This document shows positions 23,615 through 36,595 of a stretch of DNA of 64,000 nt, in pieces. The stretch lies in assembly GCA_020736575.1 (NCBI GenBank), contig JAGPYM010000031.1, positions 1 to 64,000 of the forward strand, read 5' to 3'. This stretch comes from Thelonectria olida (Eukaryota > Ascomycota > Sordariomycetes > Hypocreales > Nectriaceae). The notes below the pieces were generated by a model. That model did no database searches, was not told the origin of the DNA, and saw only the letters and a list, made by a program, of their open reading frames with translations. Made by a program: the position numbers and the translations under genes. The stretch's first letter is position 1; each line of letters starts with the position of its first letter.

Positions 23615-24919
23615 ATGGAAGAGACGACACCACGGGATCTGTCGACCATCCAAAAATGGCTGTCATCCAGAACGATTCAGCGAACGCCCAGCAGTGCGAT
23701 TGAGCGAGCTCCATCGGCTGAGGGGAGTGGCGTGGTCTCCCACGACATGTATCGGGCAGCGCAGGGACATGCGGATGCGCTCACAAAGGGCGAGACTTGG
23801 GCCACTCTCGATATGTACAGATGCCGCCGACTTGGAGAGGATGGAAGTGAGAGTGATGACTCCAATTCGGATCAAGTCTCGAGTTTCCGCACTGCGTTGA
23901 GCTGTGTCTCGAGTGCAGACCCCGACACCACCATCCAGGCTCTCGATCTCATCGAAGACACTCCAACAAATGATGAGTGGGAGATGCTAGGTGAAAAGTT
24001 CCGAGGCGTGCGATGGTTGGCCGTGGACTCTGGGTTCAATGAAGATTGGACCGACGACACATTTCCTCGGCATTGGCCGCTCGAGGCTGTGGTCATCGCC
24101 TCTGCATGCGGACATCTTATCACCACACCAGCCATTCTTGACGGCGGCATCCCTCATCTCGTACTCCTACTGACCTGCGGGCTCAGATTTGAGGGTCCAA
24201 CCAACAACGAACTGAGTGAAATGGACGAGTTGGAAGACCCACCAGTAGAGGCTCAGGAGGGGGAGCTGAAGATCATATACCTCCCTGGAAGAGTCTCACG
24301 CTGGATGTACAACAAGTATGCCGGGGGCTGCGAGTTTCCAAACTATGAAGGCCATCGTTCCAAGCCCCCATCCCGTATGCGCACCCTTGAAATACTGGAG
24401 AACGACGCCATCGACACGTTTCAACGTTTTGCGCTGGCTTGTGGTCACGTTGTCGACAATCTGGACCGACTCAACATACGCTCTACATCCGGTCTAGACT
24501 GTAGGATGTGTCCTGAAGACATGTTTACCGTGATGCTCGCCTCGCTCAAAAACCTGAAGCACCTGGAGCTCAGCGTGAGCAGCAAAACTTTTCACGACCC
24601 TGCCATTCTTCCGAACTTGTACAACTGCTTTTCTCCAAACTTGGAATCCCTGAAATTTCGCGGTCCGTTGTCGCTGGCCCGGACGGACACCTTTGGTGAG
24701 TGGGTAAAGGCGTTTGGACGGGCTGATTATCTGCCAAAGCTCAAGAGGCTGAGCTTCGTGCTGGATGAGCCTAGTGGGGAAGCAGAGAAGCCCGCAGACG
24801 CAAAATCATTGCACTCGGCCAGACTCAAAGTCGAAGCGCTGTTGAAGGCTGCCCAGGGGAGGAATGTGGCGGCGGAAGATTTCCATGATCCTTGGATGGT
24901 GCTTGGGTATTTCAAGTGA
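23615..24919 (+). CDS. Hypothetical protein with leucine-rich C-terminal half
   Basis: A single exon of 434 codons starting GACATGG. The protein is acidic and soluble, without signal peptide or membrane segment. The C-terminal half has LRR-like spacing (ASLKNLKHLELSVSS; CFSPNLESLKFRGPL; LPKLKRLSFVLDEP), as in fungal F-box/LRR-type proteins, but no F-box is visible at the N-terminus, which begins with RDLSTIQKWLSSRTIQRT. A CX2C pair occurs in LDCRMCPED. I cannot assign a function. The long uninterrupted frame and even codon use make it a solid gene. Confidence 0.7.
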   Translation: MEETTPRDLSTIQKWLSSRTIQRTPSSAIERAPSAEGSGVVSHDMYRAAQGHADALTKGETWATLDMYRCRRLGEDGSESDDSNSDQVSSFRTALSCVSSADPDTTIQALDLIEDTPTNDEWEMLGEKFRGVRWLAVDSGFNEDWTDDTFPRHWPLEAVVIASACGHLITTPAILDGGIPHLVLLLTCGLRFEGPTNNELSEMDELEDPPVEAQEGELKIIYLPGRVSRWMYNKYAGGCEFPNYEGHRSKPPSRMRTLEILENDAIDTFQRFALACGHVVDNLDRLNIRSTSGLDCRMCPEDMFTVMLASLKNLKHLELSVSSKTFHDPAILPNLYNCFSPNLESLKFRGPLSLARTDTFGEWVKAFGRADYLPKLKRLSFVLDEPSGEAEKPADAKSLHSARLKVEALLKAAQGRNVAAEDFHDPWMVLGYFK

Positions 24920-26031
<1,112 letters not shown>

Positions 26032-26263
26032 GAGAATTTTGTATCAAGTCTTTGTTGGATGGCTCTTCATGCAATGATGATCCAATATCCGCCAGCTAGG
26101 GTTGAAAGCGAGCGTTAGCACAGCCACGCTCAGCGCAAGGCAGAACACATTGAGAGAAAACCCCTCGATAAAGACAGCCCCAGACCACCCCATATGAAAT
26201 ATTCATTTCCTGCAATTGCGCCATCGCCTTTGCAAGTAAAATCCTTGATCTTTGTTTCTAGAC

Positions 26264-27926
26264 ATGCGCCTGATCAATGCCCAGACCCTAGCCCTCGAGG
26301 AGTACTTCGGTGATCAAATACCGCAGTATGCCATCCTGTCGCACACATGGAGAGACGAAGAAGCCACCTTTCAGGCCTGGAACGACGATTATTACGGCAA
26401 TCAAGGCTCTGTTCAAAGATGTGCCAAGGGATACCGCAAGGTCAGAACGGCCTGTTCCAAGGCTCGGGAACAATCCATCCAGTACATGTGGGTAGACACA
26501 AATTGCATCAACAAGGACAGCTCGGCAGAACTGAGCGAGGCCATCAACTCCATGTTCACCTGGTACCAGCGCGCTGCCATGTGCTTTGTCTACTTGGACG
26601 ACTTCGAGTACCAGAACAAAGGCAGCCTTGCCGATCTCGGGGCCTCTCGTTGGTTCACTCGTGGCTGGACCCTCCAGGAACTAATCGCTCCCAAAACGAT
26701 GCAGTTCTTCGACGCTTCCTGGAATCGCTTTGGAACTAAGGAATCGCTGCTCCCTCGCCTGAGTAGCATCACGTCCATCCAAATCCAATATTTGATGTAC
26801 CCCGACACTATTCGGTTCGCCAGCATCTCTAAAAAGATGTCGTGGGCGGCCACGAGATCGACAACGCGCGAAGAGGATATGGCCTACTGTCTCCTGGGGA
26901 TTTTCGAGATTAATATGCCTTTGCTTTACGGCGAAGGAGCCAGGGCATTCATTCGCTTACAAGAAGAGATTATTCGGCACAGCAATGACCACACCATATT
27001 CTGCTGGTCCTGGCCATCATCGATGAGACCCGACGAGCTTCCAGGTTGGAACGGCTGTCTAGCCCCGCGTCCCATTAACTTCCGCGACAGCAGCCACTAT
27101 GTCCCAGTTGGCACTTTGTCCAGGGGCATCCCTTCGGATTTTCAACTCACAAACAGCGGTTTGCGCATCAGGTTACCAATATGGGATGCCTTCTTGGACG
27201 GCTATAAGCTTGCGATTCTCAACGTTCAGGATCCAGCAGTCCCCGATTCTCGACTCTGCATCTGCCTGAAAACTGCCAACGAGGAGATGCTTGCTCGGTC
27301 ACGGCTTACGAATAGGCTCCTCAGCATTCCGACCTCGTGGGCGACTGGTGACAAGGACGATCCGAGGTCACGCGCGCTTGGTGGAAGGACTGTATTTTTG
27401 GCGCACGAACGTGACCCAACCAGAAGGGTCTCCACCGTCACAATGCATTACTCGGTGAGTATCATGCCCAAGCCTGTTGCGCGTGTTTTAACAGGTTGAT
27501 AAGAGACGTCGCTCCATCAGACGGCGCCAATATGCCATCTGTCCCATCTATTCAGCACTGGATACCGCACTCTTGGCGAGAAGCAGGGAGTCGATGTGCG
27601 GTGTGCATAACGATAGCCATGGTCCTGCGATAGGTCTGCGACAAATTGATGGAGGCAATGTTTGGAGTGCAAGCATGAGAGTAATGCTACATAGCAACCC
27701 CGTGAGACTGTTTATCCACGTGAAGATCGAGCCACCCCCAGACGCGGTCTGGCATGCAACAATCACACTACAGTGGAAGGAAGATGGCAGAGCGGGCAGT
27801 AAACATGTCCACCTAGATGAACAGATAGAGTTGCTTTGTGACTCCGAGTTTTCGCTTGAGAGGTCGCAAGGGCCGACGCATGTTCGTCCGATGCTGATCA
27901 GGTTTGCGAATCTGCCGTTTTCATAG
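26264..27926 (+). CDS. HET-domain protein
   Basis: The first in-frame ATG (MRLINAQTLALEEYFGD) matches the conserved start of HET proteins. The domain motifs follow in order: PQYAILSHTW, MWVDTNCINKDSSAELSEAI, AAMCFVYLDD, SRWFTRGWTLQELIAP, then REEDMAYCLLGIFEINMPLL and YGEGARAFIRLQEEI. An intron at 27455-27494 (GTGAGT...AACAG, only 40 bp) joins the C-terminal part in frame, for about 540 residues. HET proteins trigger programmed cell death during vegetative incompatibility and probably in defence. The short intron is the weak point; a missed longer intron is possible. It follows a divergent E2 gene on the same strand. Confidence 0.85.
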
Positions 27927-28254
27927 CGTCAGAAAACATAGTGGAAGAAGCTGGACCCGCAAGCCAGAGCGTAGGTTCGACAGAATTCTGTCAATACCCC
28001 GTCTAATATACAAGCTTCACTTCCGTTCAGACCTGTCTTCGGAGAAGCATGTCGATAAGCACAATTGCATCTGACAGCCAGTCTATCGACCCAGCTAAAA
28101 CAAAAGCCCTGCAAAAGTCGCCAAAAGTCGCCAAAAGTCGCCAAAAAGGAAGTACTTGATGTGAAATCAAGATGCATTGATATACAGTAATTAACAACGC
28201 ACGCCGACAAGATCAAACATGCTCGAATACTACAGATTCTCCCGCCGCGACCAG
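27927..28254. other. Intergenic between convergent genes, with a 10-bp triplet repeat
   Basis: 328 bp between the 3' ends of the HET and hydrolase genes. AAAAGTCGCC is repeated three times in tandem at 28113-28142. Confidence 0.6.
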
Positions 28255-30042
28255 CTACTCCTTCTGTCGCTCCAACTTTGCTCTATAAGCCAAAGGCTTG
28301 ACGTCCTTTGCATTTCCAGACTCGTCAACGTCAAACACAAACAGCCCTTGTTGAATACCGCCCCATGGGCTCCCGCCAGCAACAATCCAATCCGCTCCGT
28401 TGAACGAATTCACGAATAGCGATGGCAAGTTTGGAGCATCAATCTCGGTAAGCGCCTCCATTGTGACCTGATCGCCTTCGCTAGTCACAGCCACGAGACG
28501 CGTTGCCAGGCCCGGGTTCGCCTTGAGCACGTCGGTGCCGTTGCTGACGAAGTTGGTGATTCTCAAACCAGGAGATGCGCCTTCGGTCTTGTTGACGGCA
28601 AAGGTCAGAGACGAGTCGAGGTCGCCCGTGGCCTTGTACGTGCCGCCAAACTTGCTCTCAGTTTCCACCGCAGCTTGTTCGGACAGGGCAGGAATCAAAG
28701 TCTCTGTCAACAGATCGCCAATAGCACCGACAACGAGGTTTCGAACGGTATCCACTTCGTTGGCGGAAAGGAGGCTGAACCCGACGCCAAACTCTGGCAA
28801 GAGGATGAACATGGCAGTGGCGCTGAATCCGTCACCGGCTTTGGTGTAAATATCGGTAACGACGCCGGTCTTGGGGTTCTTGTAGCGCGGAATCTCCCAG
28901 GGAGCGCCGATGGAATAGTCTAGACGAGCCGAGTGAGATCGGGGCTTCATCCACTTGCGGGTGCGGCTCGGGGTAAGCAGGGTGTTGTTGAGAATAGAGA
29001 TGCCCAACTTGGCCAGGTCGTTTGTGGTCGAGAGCACTCCGCCCGAGGGCGACGTGAGTTCTCCGTCTCCCTTGTACATCATCCAAGCCATCGTCTCATC
29101 TTCGGTGGGAATAACGGCCTTGCTCAGTTCCTTGGGCTTTAGCCCGTGGGTTCGGGAGTTGGCCATGCCGAGAGGCTTGAATATGTCGGAGGCAATGACA
29201 TCTGTAGCGTTCTTCCCGAGGAGCTTGGCAAACACCTGTCCGAAGAGGATGTAGCCAGTGTTGGCGTAGTTTGGAGACGTCCAGGGAGAGAAAACTCGAG
29301 GCAGCACGGCCAAGCTTTGGACAAACTTGTTTGCGTCGTTGAGGCCACACGGCACAGAAATGTCGCACGGAATCTTGGACCAGATCGGGTCGGTCTTGGG
29401 GTCGAGAGGAGGCAGGCCCTGCGCAATCCCGGCCGCTTCCTGGAGAGGGTAGGTGGCGAACAGCGGAATGGCGGGTGAGATGCCGGCAATTTGCGCGGCG
29501 AGGGCGATGGGGGTGATTTCTTCCCAGTCAGGGACGGGAAACGAGTCGGCGGTTGCGTTCTTGAGCTCGGGGAAGATCTTGATGAGAGGACGCTCCCAAT
29601 CTTCAGGCTCAAAGTGCATCATGGCGGCATATGCAGTGATGGCCTTGCTGACGCTCTGGACGCGGTAGATACTGTCGCCGCTGACCTTTCTCGTGCCGTA
29701 CTTGGACCTGGCGAGTTCGCGCGACACGTGGTGGAACTGGAGATCCTCGACCGTCTTTTCGTCGTAGATGGAGAACATGTTCATGGAAAAGGTAATGTTC
29801 CACGTGAGCTGGAGGGGATCCGTTTGCAGTGTCTTCAACACCTCTTCGGCAGAGCCGGCTCCCTTCCGGGCCTGGATATAGTCTCCCAGCTTGGAGCTGA
29901 AATTCTGCCACGCCTGGGAGACGAGACTATCATCGCTCGTCAGGTCCGTCGGGGGCAGGTATCCGGAACCGACATGATCGGCGGCGACGGGAGAAAGCGC
30001 CAGGAATGGGACAAGGCGGAGGAGGTTGCGGGAACGAACCAT
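28255..30042 (-). CDS. Secreted serine beta-lactamase-fold hydrolase
   Basis: A single exon of 595 codons on the minus strand. A basic start followed by LLRLVPFLALSPVAADH is a signal peptide. The beta-lactamase/penicillin-binding fold is shown by SxxK in YRVQSVSKAITAY and by the Tyr-Ala-Asn motif in SPNYANTGYILFG; the later SPSGGVLSTTNDLAKLGI segment is also typical. Several NxT/NxS sequons fit an extracellular glycoprotein. Fungal relatives act as esterases, peptidases or lactamases, often with unknown substrate. It is convergent with the HET gene. The length of about 600 is usual for the fungal LACTB-like secreted class with a C-terminal beta-rich domain. Confidence 0.85.
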   Translation of the reverse strand: MVRSRNLLRLVPFLALSPVAADHVGSGYLPPTDLTSDDSLVSQAWQNFSSKLGDYIQARKGAGSAEEVLKTLQTDPLQLTWNITFSMNMFSIYDEKTVEDLQFHHVSRELARSKYGTRKVSGDSIYRVQSVSKAITAYAAMMHFEPEDWERPLIKIFPELKNATADSFPVPDWEEITPIALAAQIAGISPAIPLFATYPLQEAAGIAQGLPPLDPKTDPIWSKIPCDISVPCGLNDANKFVQSLAVLPRVFSPWTSPNYANTGYILFGQVFAKLLGKNATDVIASDIFKPLGMANSRTHGLKPKELSKAVIPTEDETMAWMMYKGDGELTSPSGGVLSTTNDLAKLGISILNNTLLTPSRTRKWMKPRSHSARLDYSIGAPWEIPRYKNPKTGVVTDIYTKAGDGFSATAMFILLPEFGVGFSLLSANEVDTVRNLVVGAIGDLLTETLIPALSEQAAVETESKFGGTYKATGDLDSSLTFAVNKTEGASPGLRITNFVSNGTDVLKANPGLATRLVAVTSEGDQVTMEALTEIDAPNLPSLFVNSFNGADWIVAGGSPWGGIQQGLFVFDVDESGNAKDVKPLAYRAKLERQKE

Positions 30043-30810
30043 GGTTGCGAGTCTGCCAAGTTGGCTTTTTGTTCTGCAATCTGTGAATGGTGTATGGGAT
30101 CTACGAGCAGACCCGTCTACTTATATATCGCATCGTGTTCCAGGACTCAGGCATCATGCACATTATTCATATACGTCGTGTGAGGCGGGCCAACCAACAG
30201 CCTCTTAGCCGGCCGGATTCGGGGAAATGCAGCGATAATTCGGGCGAAGCTCAAGGAACGACAATCTTCTACATGCATAGTGAGGCAATCGACCAGGTTG
30301 ACAGCGCCGTGAAAGTCCTAATACGGCAAGTTGGAAGAATTGGATGATGCAATGCCTGTGAGGCGAAGTTCAGTCTAACCGAGTGTGGCGGTATGTCGCG
30401 CTCCGTTTTGTTGGTCAGTGGCTGGTGCAGGAGATGACCGGCAATCAGTTGGATCAATGCTTTGTCCTAACACAAGAGTCAGCTCGAGCTTATGAGAGTT
30501 GCTGTGTAATTGACGTTGATAACATCATTCTAAGCATCATGTTCCTATTCTCAATATAGCCGAGTTGCGCTCACTCTGCGTCCTTCTGGAGACCATAAAG
30601 CCTTGCAACCGATCTCAGCCTATTGAAGAGGAACACAGCTTGGCATTGTGATATTAAATAAACTAGTATACAGCCTCCCAACCCTTGGCATAGAGCTCCT
30701 CTACTTGAAAGCTTGATTCGGTGCGTAAACAACCATCCATTGCCACCGTTCTCCTTCTCGACTTGCCCACTCTCAGTACAAGCCCTCGACGCAATCGCGA
30801 TTCATCTACC
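30043..30810. other. Intergenic
   Basis: 768 bp with no supported gene; the left part is the promoter of the hydrolase gene. Confidence 0.4.
30120..30127 (-). promoter_or_regulatory. TATA box of the beta-lactamase-fold gene
   Basis: On the minus strand TATATAAG lies about 78 bp before the ATG at 30042. Confidence 0.45.
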
Positions 30811-31753
30811 TCACGCAAGCTCACTTCTAGACGCGCGCCAATCCAATTCGGCGAAAGCGGGCTGCACTGGCTTGCCTTGAAGCTCTGGCCTCAAGCATTC
30901 GTACCCCGGAGGCTTCTCTACCACATTCACGACCTTGCTTTTCCGTTTCCTCCAGAACAAAAGAGCTACGCCGATGACGATGAGAGCAACAACTCCAGCT
31001 CCGGCCCCAATTCCTGCCTTGGCGCCAGTTGACAAGCCATTCCCGCTTGAAGATTCCTCAGAAGGCTTCATCGTGTCGGCAGCGTCCGTTTCCGAAGTCG
31101 ACGAAGACGACAAGTCTGTCTTCTGATGGTTGAGCTGGAAGAGCGGTGCGAAAAGCGTTATCGCGCGAATCGTCGAGTAGCTGGTTTCCGACGACACTAC
31201 TTCCGACACCGTGGCCGGCATTCTGACGTATCTGTAATCATTCGTCGTCCCAGCGCTGCATTGAGCCGCTTCGAATGAGCCCGTGGTTGCAACGCTATAA
31301 CATGTTTGCGCTACATCGGCTCCAGGATTATGCTTGCACTTGTAGCCTCTGCGTTCCAGTTAGATCCATACCTAACACTCCGAAATGAGAAACTTACGTC
31401 GGACAACACCCCACAGCCGTTTCGCTCTGCAGAAGAGGGAATTGGAAAACGAACCCCCCATCCGAGGTGCCTGTGGCTTGGCAGGCAGTTGTGTAGCCTG
31501 TAGGACACAAGAGACCAGGAGAGTAGTAACCAAAGCCATTGAGAGCTACACTGGTCGATATTGACGAGTTTGAGCGCTCTGGCCAGCAGTCAACGTTATC
31601 CTGAACGCCTTGTGTGTTGAAATGATTCGAGCCGCATGTCTGGCCTTGCCAACCTTTAGCACAGTTTGTGCATGATAGGATAGCAACCCGACAGCTCGAC
31701 GGATATGTGAATTCGGTCGTGAGTGGTCCGAGATTCGTTCGCGTGGCTGTCAT
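30811..31753 (-). CDS. Cys-rich single-pass membrane protein
   Basis: Two exons on the minus strand, 31753-31398 and 31348-30811 (49-bp intron, GTAAGT...CGCAG), give 297 residues. The N-terminal part is Cys-rich and extracellular-like (CTNCAKGWQGQTCGS; CPTGYTTACQATG; GCCPTGYKC across the splice). Then come a Ser/Thr-rich stalk, one strong membrane helix (AGIGAGAGVVALIVIGVALL) and a basic stop-transfer (RKRKSK) with a short tail. This resembles many Sordariomycete surface proteins of unknown role. No classical signal peptide precedes the Cys-rich part, so an extra 5' exon is possible; a non-ATG open stretch lies at 31878-32114. Confidence 0.75.
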
Positions 31754-33152
31754 GATGACAGCAGGAGTGTCACGGGGCTAAGAAGCTCCAGGTGTAGCTA
31801 AGAGTGGCGGGTCGGCGGGAATGGCAAAGGGCTTGTTATGAAATCGAGTAATTTCGTAAAGAAAAGAGGGAGGCATTTCAAGCAGTTGTAGTCAGAGGCG
31901 GACATGCAACGAACGTTGGGAGTCCTGAGCTGTCAAAATTGGGGAGCTGAGGCACCCCGTTGGCTGATGCGCCATTCTCATTGGATTCGATTCGGTCGAT
32001 CTCGGCCAACCCGCCCGGCGGACATGTAGGGCTACTGCAATACCCCTGACTGATCGTTAAAGTGTCCGCGGTGGGGAGATGAGGCAGCTGATTCGCGCGC
32101 CATGTTATTGCCAAACCGGAGAACTTCCAGGTCCAGGGCCATAGCTCCTTGCTTGTTGACCTGCAAGTGGCTGCTGCTCAGTCCGGTCACTGGGGTTCGG
32201 TCAACATGTTGGCCTGATATGGCGTTAGACTGCGCTGCGTATATGCACAGCGTAAGCTGACTTCACCCAGCCCCAACACAAGGTCAAACAACCAACAAGA
32301 GAAGCAAAGCAACCTGATGCAAGAGAAATTCTTCATGGGAGTTGGAGGACCCGGCTGGGTTCAAGCAGGTGATAAGACCAAGGCATGATACGTCAAGACT
32401 AGGAAATTTTTATCTTCTTAATATTTCCATTATTTTAAACCCCGGAATAAGATCTTTCACGGCCTGTTCTTGACCGTTTCAACTAGACGTCACCATGCGC
32501 TGCCGAGGCGCAGTCTGGCTGTGGCCCCTGTTGCAATTACATGACCGCACACATGGTGCTCCGTGACCCTGTTCCTAATAATAAATAATGCCTAAAGGTG
32601 CAAAAAGATTGGGGCCGGGCAGAGCACAGCCACTGGCCATAATCTAGAATACGGATCATACAATTCAAGGCCTTGGTCGTCTCAATAGAGGCCATTCTGG
32701 CGCCACCTTCAGGGACCGCTTTCATAGGCTAGATGCCGCAACTCAGAACAACTGTCGTTAAATATATATTCTTTAAACTCAGTATCAGTGGACACATGTC
32801 AAATTGGCGCCATTGCTAATCTCTCAGCACCGACGCCCTGCACCCTGCGCCCTACGCCCCGCAATCATGTTCTGCGTGCGCCCTTTAATTGTTTCCTGTC
32901 GCTACGAATCAATAGCAGCCGGCATCGGGTGTACTAGAGCTTAGATAACAAGTTCTGGGTGAGAAGGGTCGGGGCGTTCCCGGCAACTGGTACATATTGG
33001 CACCGAGGCCTGCAAGTCAAACGTCCATGGCAACCGATCATCTGGATTTCCATAGTTAAGCTTAATCTGATCCCAACTATAGCCGTAATCTTATTATGCA
33101 TGAACTTTCTCTCGAGAAAGCACGAGCTGGGCGACTAGAAAGGCGCTCATTC
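31754..33152. other. Intergenic, possible extra 5' exon
   Basis: 1.4 kb. A minus-strand open stretch at 31878-32114 (with CSSPTCPPGG) has no ATG in frame and could be an unlinked 5' exon of the membrane-protein gene. The rest shows nothing. A CCTGCGCCCTACGCCC-like GC-rich run occurs near 32840. Confidence 0.4.
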
Positions 33153-35041
33153 TCATAGCATTGGACCTTTGTCTTGTTGACTCTCTGCTCCTCCCGCTTC
33201 CCTATCGGCCTGCGTATCCGCTAGAGTCGAAGCACCTGCTACATTTTGCGACCGAAACGTAGATAACCACTCGCTGTTGTCCGCAATTGTCTGGTCCCAA
33301 GCATCCGCCGAACCATACACTAGCCTTCTCGATTCGTTTTGGAACATTTCGTCGGTAGGGACAATGCCGAGTTCCATCTGCCCCCGCGCGAAGCGAGCCA
33401 GACCCGACGTCAGAACCTGCACAAATGTGCTGTTCGGATCAGGGTTGGGCAGTTGCGGCACCGGCAAAGGCCCATCCTTCTCGGGCATGTCGCTTTGCGC
33501 GTGGTCTTCGGCCCAGGCCCTGTGTATTTGCGAATAGTGGTCCTTGGTGCCCGAGTCTGTTGCAGAAAAGGGCACAGGGCTCTTGCACTCGGTCCCGAGA
33601 ATATATGGAGGGCATGCGTTCGTTACCATGGCGGCGATGGCGGGCTCGAAGCAGTGGTCTCCCTTCCAGTCCTCCATGGTCTTCCCTCTGCGAAAATGCT
33701 GTGCGAGATGATCAACACGCTCCTTCCACGTCTCCATCATGATGTCGCAGAAACCACAGCGGGATTTGACAGCTGGCGCTTCGATTTTCCAGCCGTCGAT
33801 GAGAGGAAGAGTCTCCAGCTGATGCGACAGTCTGAGATGCTGGACGAGATGATCTTTGCGGTGAAATATGCGAGGAGAGGCTGTCGGTTGGCAAATGCTG
33901 TAATTGTGCGTTTCCAGGTGTTCGGGACTCGGATCGAGCATGTTGCAATATGCACAGTGGCCTCTCCCCGTGTCCGAGGATATCACTGCTCCGCCGTTTG
34001 GGGTGCACAACCAGCCCTCGAGGCTGAGATGCAACGACTTTTCATGTCGCGACCAGTCATACTTGCTCTTGAAAGAATCGCAGCAGAATGTGCACTGGAA
34101 GATTCGGCGCTCTTTGCTGGTTCCCTTGGTATTGTTAAAGCGCTTTGTCTTTGTCACAGCTGCTCGTGCTTTGGACCGTGACTTGGAAGATCTTGCCGAG
34201 GCTGCAGACCTTGAAGATGCGCTCGTCCTGTCACTGTTCAGGCTTCCGGTCGAAGCTGCTCGGCTCAACGCTGGCTGGACCTCGAAGCTCTCGGCGTCGA
34301 GAGACAGGGGCCGTGCCGTCTTCAAAGCGTCGGCGATTGCGCTCATCGAGACTGCCTCCGTCTCGGGAGGAGAGTCCCTCCATCTCTGCATCGGGTCTGA
34401 TGATGCTGCTGCAGTTGAGCTTTTAATGGGAATCGGCATAGCGTGTCCTGCGCCGGAGTGGAAATACCGACTTCGACGCCTTGGAAGACTGCTTCGTGGA
34501 TAGCTCATCATCGATAGCTGACGCATCTGTGATTGGAAGTCGGCTTCCAAAGGGGTCGATAGCGTCTCACTTCCATTGGCGTTGCCAGGTGATGTTGACT
34601 GCAATTGCGTCCATGAGTCGATGTAATCTGTTGCGGACAGGTCGTTGGCGAATCCCCCTTGAGCAATACCCGAATCCAACAAGGAAGAGATAGAAAATAA
34701 GGCAGGGTCAATGTGCATTGATTCCATGCCTGGGATTTGATCTATGACCGCATTTCCCGAGAGAGAAAAGTCCCAGACACCGTGATTGCTGAAATCACTG
34801 GGAGAGTACTCGTAACTTGATCCGAGACCAAGATGTAGGTCAGAGGCGTCGATGTTCGAGACATCATTGGCTAACGGAATGAAGCGTCAGCCTCGCAAGA
34901 GCAACTCAAGATGATATCCTTACCTATAGTGTACTGTTCTGCCAACGGTAGCTGCGTCTCTTTCTCTATCGCCTCCGCGGCCTGGTGGGGGGGTTGTTCC
35001 TTGAGAGAGTGAGACTGAGCCCGAGCTCTTTGCGAAGCCAT
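33153..35041 (-). CDS. C2H2 zinc-finger protein, 611 residues
   Basis: Two exons on the minus strand, 35041-34924 and 34870-33153 (GTAAGG...CGTTAG, phase 1). The first is polar (starting MASQRARAQSHSLKEQ). The second has a long Ser-rich low-complexity region, a basic stretch (SSKSRSKARAAVTKTKRF) that could be a nuclear signal, then CTFCCDSFKSKYDWSRHEKSLH (classic C2H2), a second unit with GHCAYCNML...H and HRKDHLVQHLRLSH, and a third CGFCDIMM...HLAQH. This spacing is seen in a fungal C2H2 regulator family of mostly unknown targets. The acidic, Pro-rich tail may activate transcription. Confidence 0.8.
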
Positions 35042-35320
35042 CCCAGATGCACTCGAAACGTATTCGCTCCAAGGCTACGCAATCAAGCTCTCTTCAGGTC
35101 TTTGGATGTGAAGGGCTTGCGTTCAGTCGTTGACAAATGGTTGTGATGAGTGGGTCGAAACGTCACCGCCCGGTCTCGGCCTCAAGAGAACAAAAGTTGG
35201 AGTCAGTTGATAAAGACCTCTTATTACTAAGTCGATTGGATTAAGCTAGATTAGTAATGGTGGGACAGCACCAACATCAATCAAGGATATCTCCATCATG
35301 GCTTTATCCACCTCCAGTCT

Positions 35321-36595
35321 CTAGATGGCCTCCTCGTCAACAATCTGCGTCCAGGTGCTGTCTTCGTTCCCGTACACAATATTGGCAAGCCTCTCTCTCA
35401 ACATAGAAACATGGCACGTCTTTTCCACGGCGATATCAACATCCTTGCCGTTGAAGCCAATCTGCCGAACCGATTGTATCTGAAAAGCAGTTCCAACCAC
35501 AAATACACCCTCAAGCCGTCCCTCCTGCGCCGCCTTCTCTACCTCGGGCAACGTGATCCTTTCCTCGAGAACCTCGCAGCTCTCCGCACCTTCTTTCCCG
35601 ACTTTGAACATCTCCCTTGCCAGCTCAATAAGGCTCCGTCTTGTGCCGCCAGCCAGGATGAGTTTATCGCCATCCAGCGGAGGAGTCACAATCTGTAGTG
35701 AGCCCGATAAAGTCCTCCAAATGACGAAAACGTTTGTCGAGCCTGCTTCGGTGATTTGTCGGTCAGGCCCAAAAAGCCACAAGACCTGGTCGTAGCCCTT
35801 GCTCTTTGCTTCAGCATGCTCGAGCAGAGACGGTCCGTAGTTTGCGCCGATTTTGGCAGCGCCAGTTCCACCGGGAAAGGCTCGTACGACGGATTCGTTG
35901 CTCGCCAGCAGTCTACATGCTGCGGGCCCGTCGTTGGCAGTGAGAGGCTTTTGGGCCGGCCAGTAGGTGAGAAAAATGCAGAGCAACGCCTCCTCGGGCA
36001 CCTTGAATCCCAGACTGCTGTCGGAGCCGATGAAAGTTGGTCGAATGTAGAGCGCCGACCCGGTTTGGTCTTTTGGAAGCCATTTTGGAGCTTCAAGGGC
36101 ACAGATCTTGCGGATGAGCTTCAAGAGCTCACTCTTGTCGAAACCGGGCAATGCGATGCGAGTTGCCGAGTTGAAGAAGCGCTCGCAGTTGTAATCAGGC
36201 CTGAACAGTCGAAGCTGGCCGTCGTGACCACGAAAGACCTTCATGCCTTCAAAGCATTGTGTGGCATACTGCAGTGCGCTGGCCGAGGGCAGCAAAGGGA
36301 TGGGGCCGTAGGGAACAACTTTGGGCGCTTCCCAACCACCTTGGGCAGACCACTGAGCAAGAATCATGTGGTCCGTGGCAGCTTTAATCGCGAGCACATC
36401 TGGGGAGTCGGGAGGGGGGACATTCTTTGGACTGGTGATGAGATTCAGCTCCAATCTGGAAGCGTCCAGTGGGGCAAGAGAGGTGAAGTTTATGTCGCCC
36501 ATTGTCGATATAGGAGAATTAAAGATGTTGGTTCGTGAGTCATTGATGGTCAACGGCCTTTCCTCGTCGTCGGGCTTGGGCAGCTTGTCTAGCAT
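35321..36595 (-). CDS. Branched-chain amino-acid aminotransferase
   Basis: A single exon of 424 codons on the minus strand, class IV PLP aminotransferase. Clear signatures are LQYATQCFEGMKVFRG, the PLP-binding Lys in TGAAKIGANYGPSLL, KGYDQVLWLFGP, ITEAGSTNVFVIW and the phosphate-binding end (LILAGGTRRSLIELA). It interconverts Leu, Ile and Val with their 2-oxo acids using 2-oxoglutarate. The first ~30 residues precede the conserved start (ITSPKNVPPP) and look polar rather than like a strong mitochondrial signal, so a cytosolic form is more likely. A second in-frame Met (MGDINFTSL) is an alternative start. Confidence 0.9.
   Translation of the reverse strand: MLDKLPKPDDEERPLTINDSRTNIFNSPISTMGDINFTSLAPLDASRLELNLITSPKNVPPPDSPDVLAIKAATDHMILAQWSAQGGWEAPKVVPYGPIPLLPSASALQYATQCFEGMKVFRGHDGQLRLFRPDYNCERFFNSATRIALPGFDKSELLKLIRKICALEAPKWLPKDQTGSALYIRPTFIGSDSSLGFKVPEEALLCIFLTYWPAQKPLTANDGPAACRLLASNESVVRAFPGGTGAAKIGANYGPSLLEHAEAKSKGYDQVLWLFGPDRQITEAGSTNVFVIWRTLSGSLQIVTPPLDGDKLILAGGTRRSLIELAREMFKVGKEGAESCEVLEERITLPEVEKAAQEGRLEGVFVVGTAFQIQSVRQIGFNGKDVDIAVEKTCHVSMLRERLANIVYGNEDSTWTQIVDEEAI

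Noticed and set aside
28675..29668. Long antisense frames over the beta-lactamase-fold gene
   Set aside because: They mirror the codon structure of the real minus-strand gene and show no protein features of their own.
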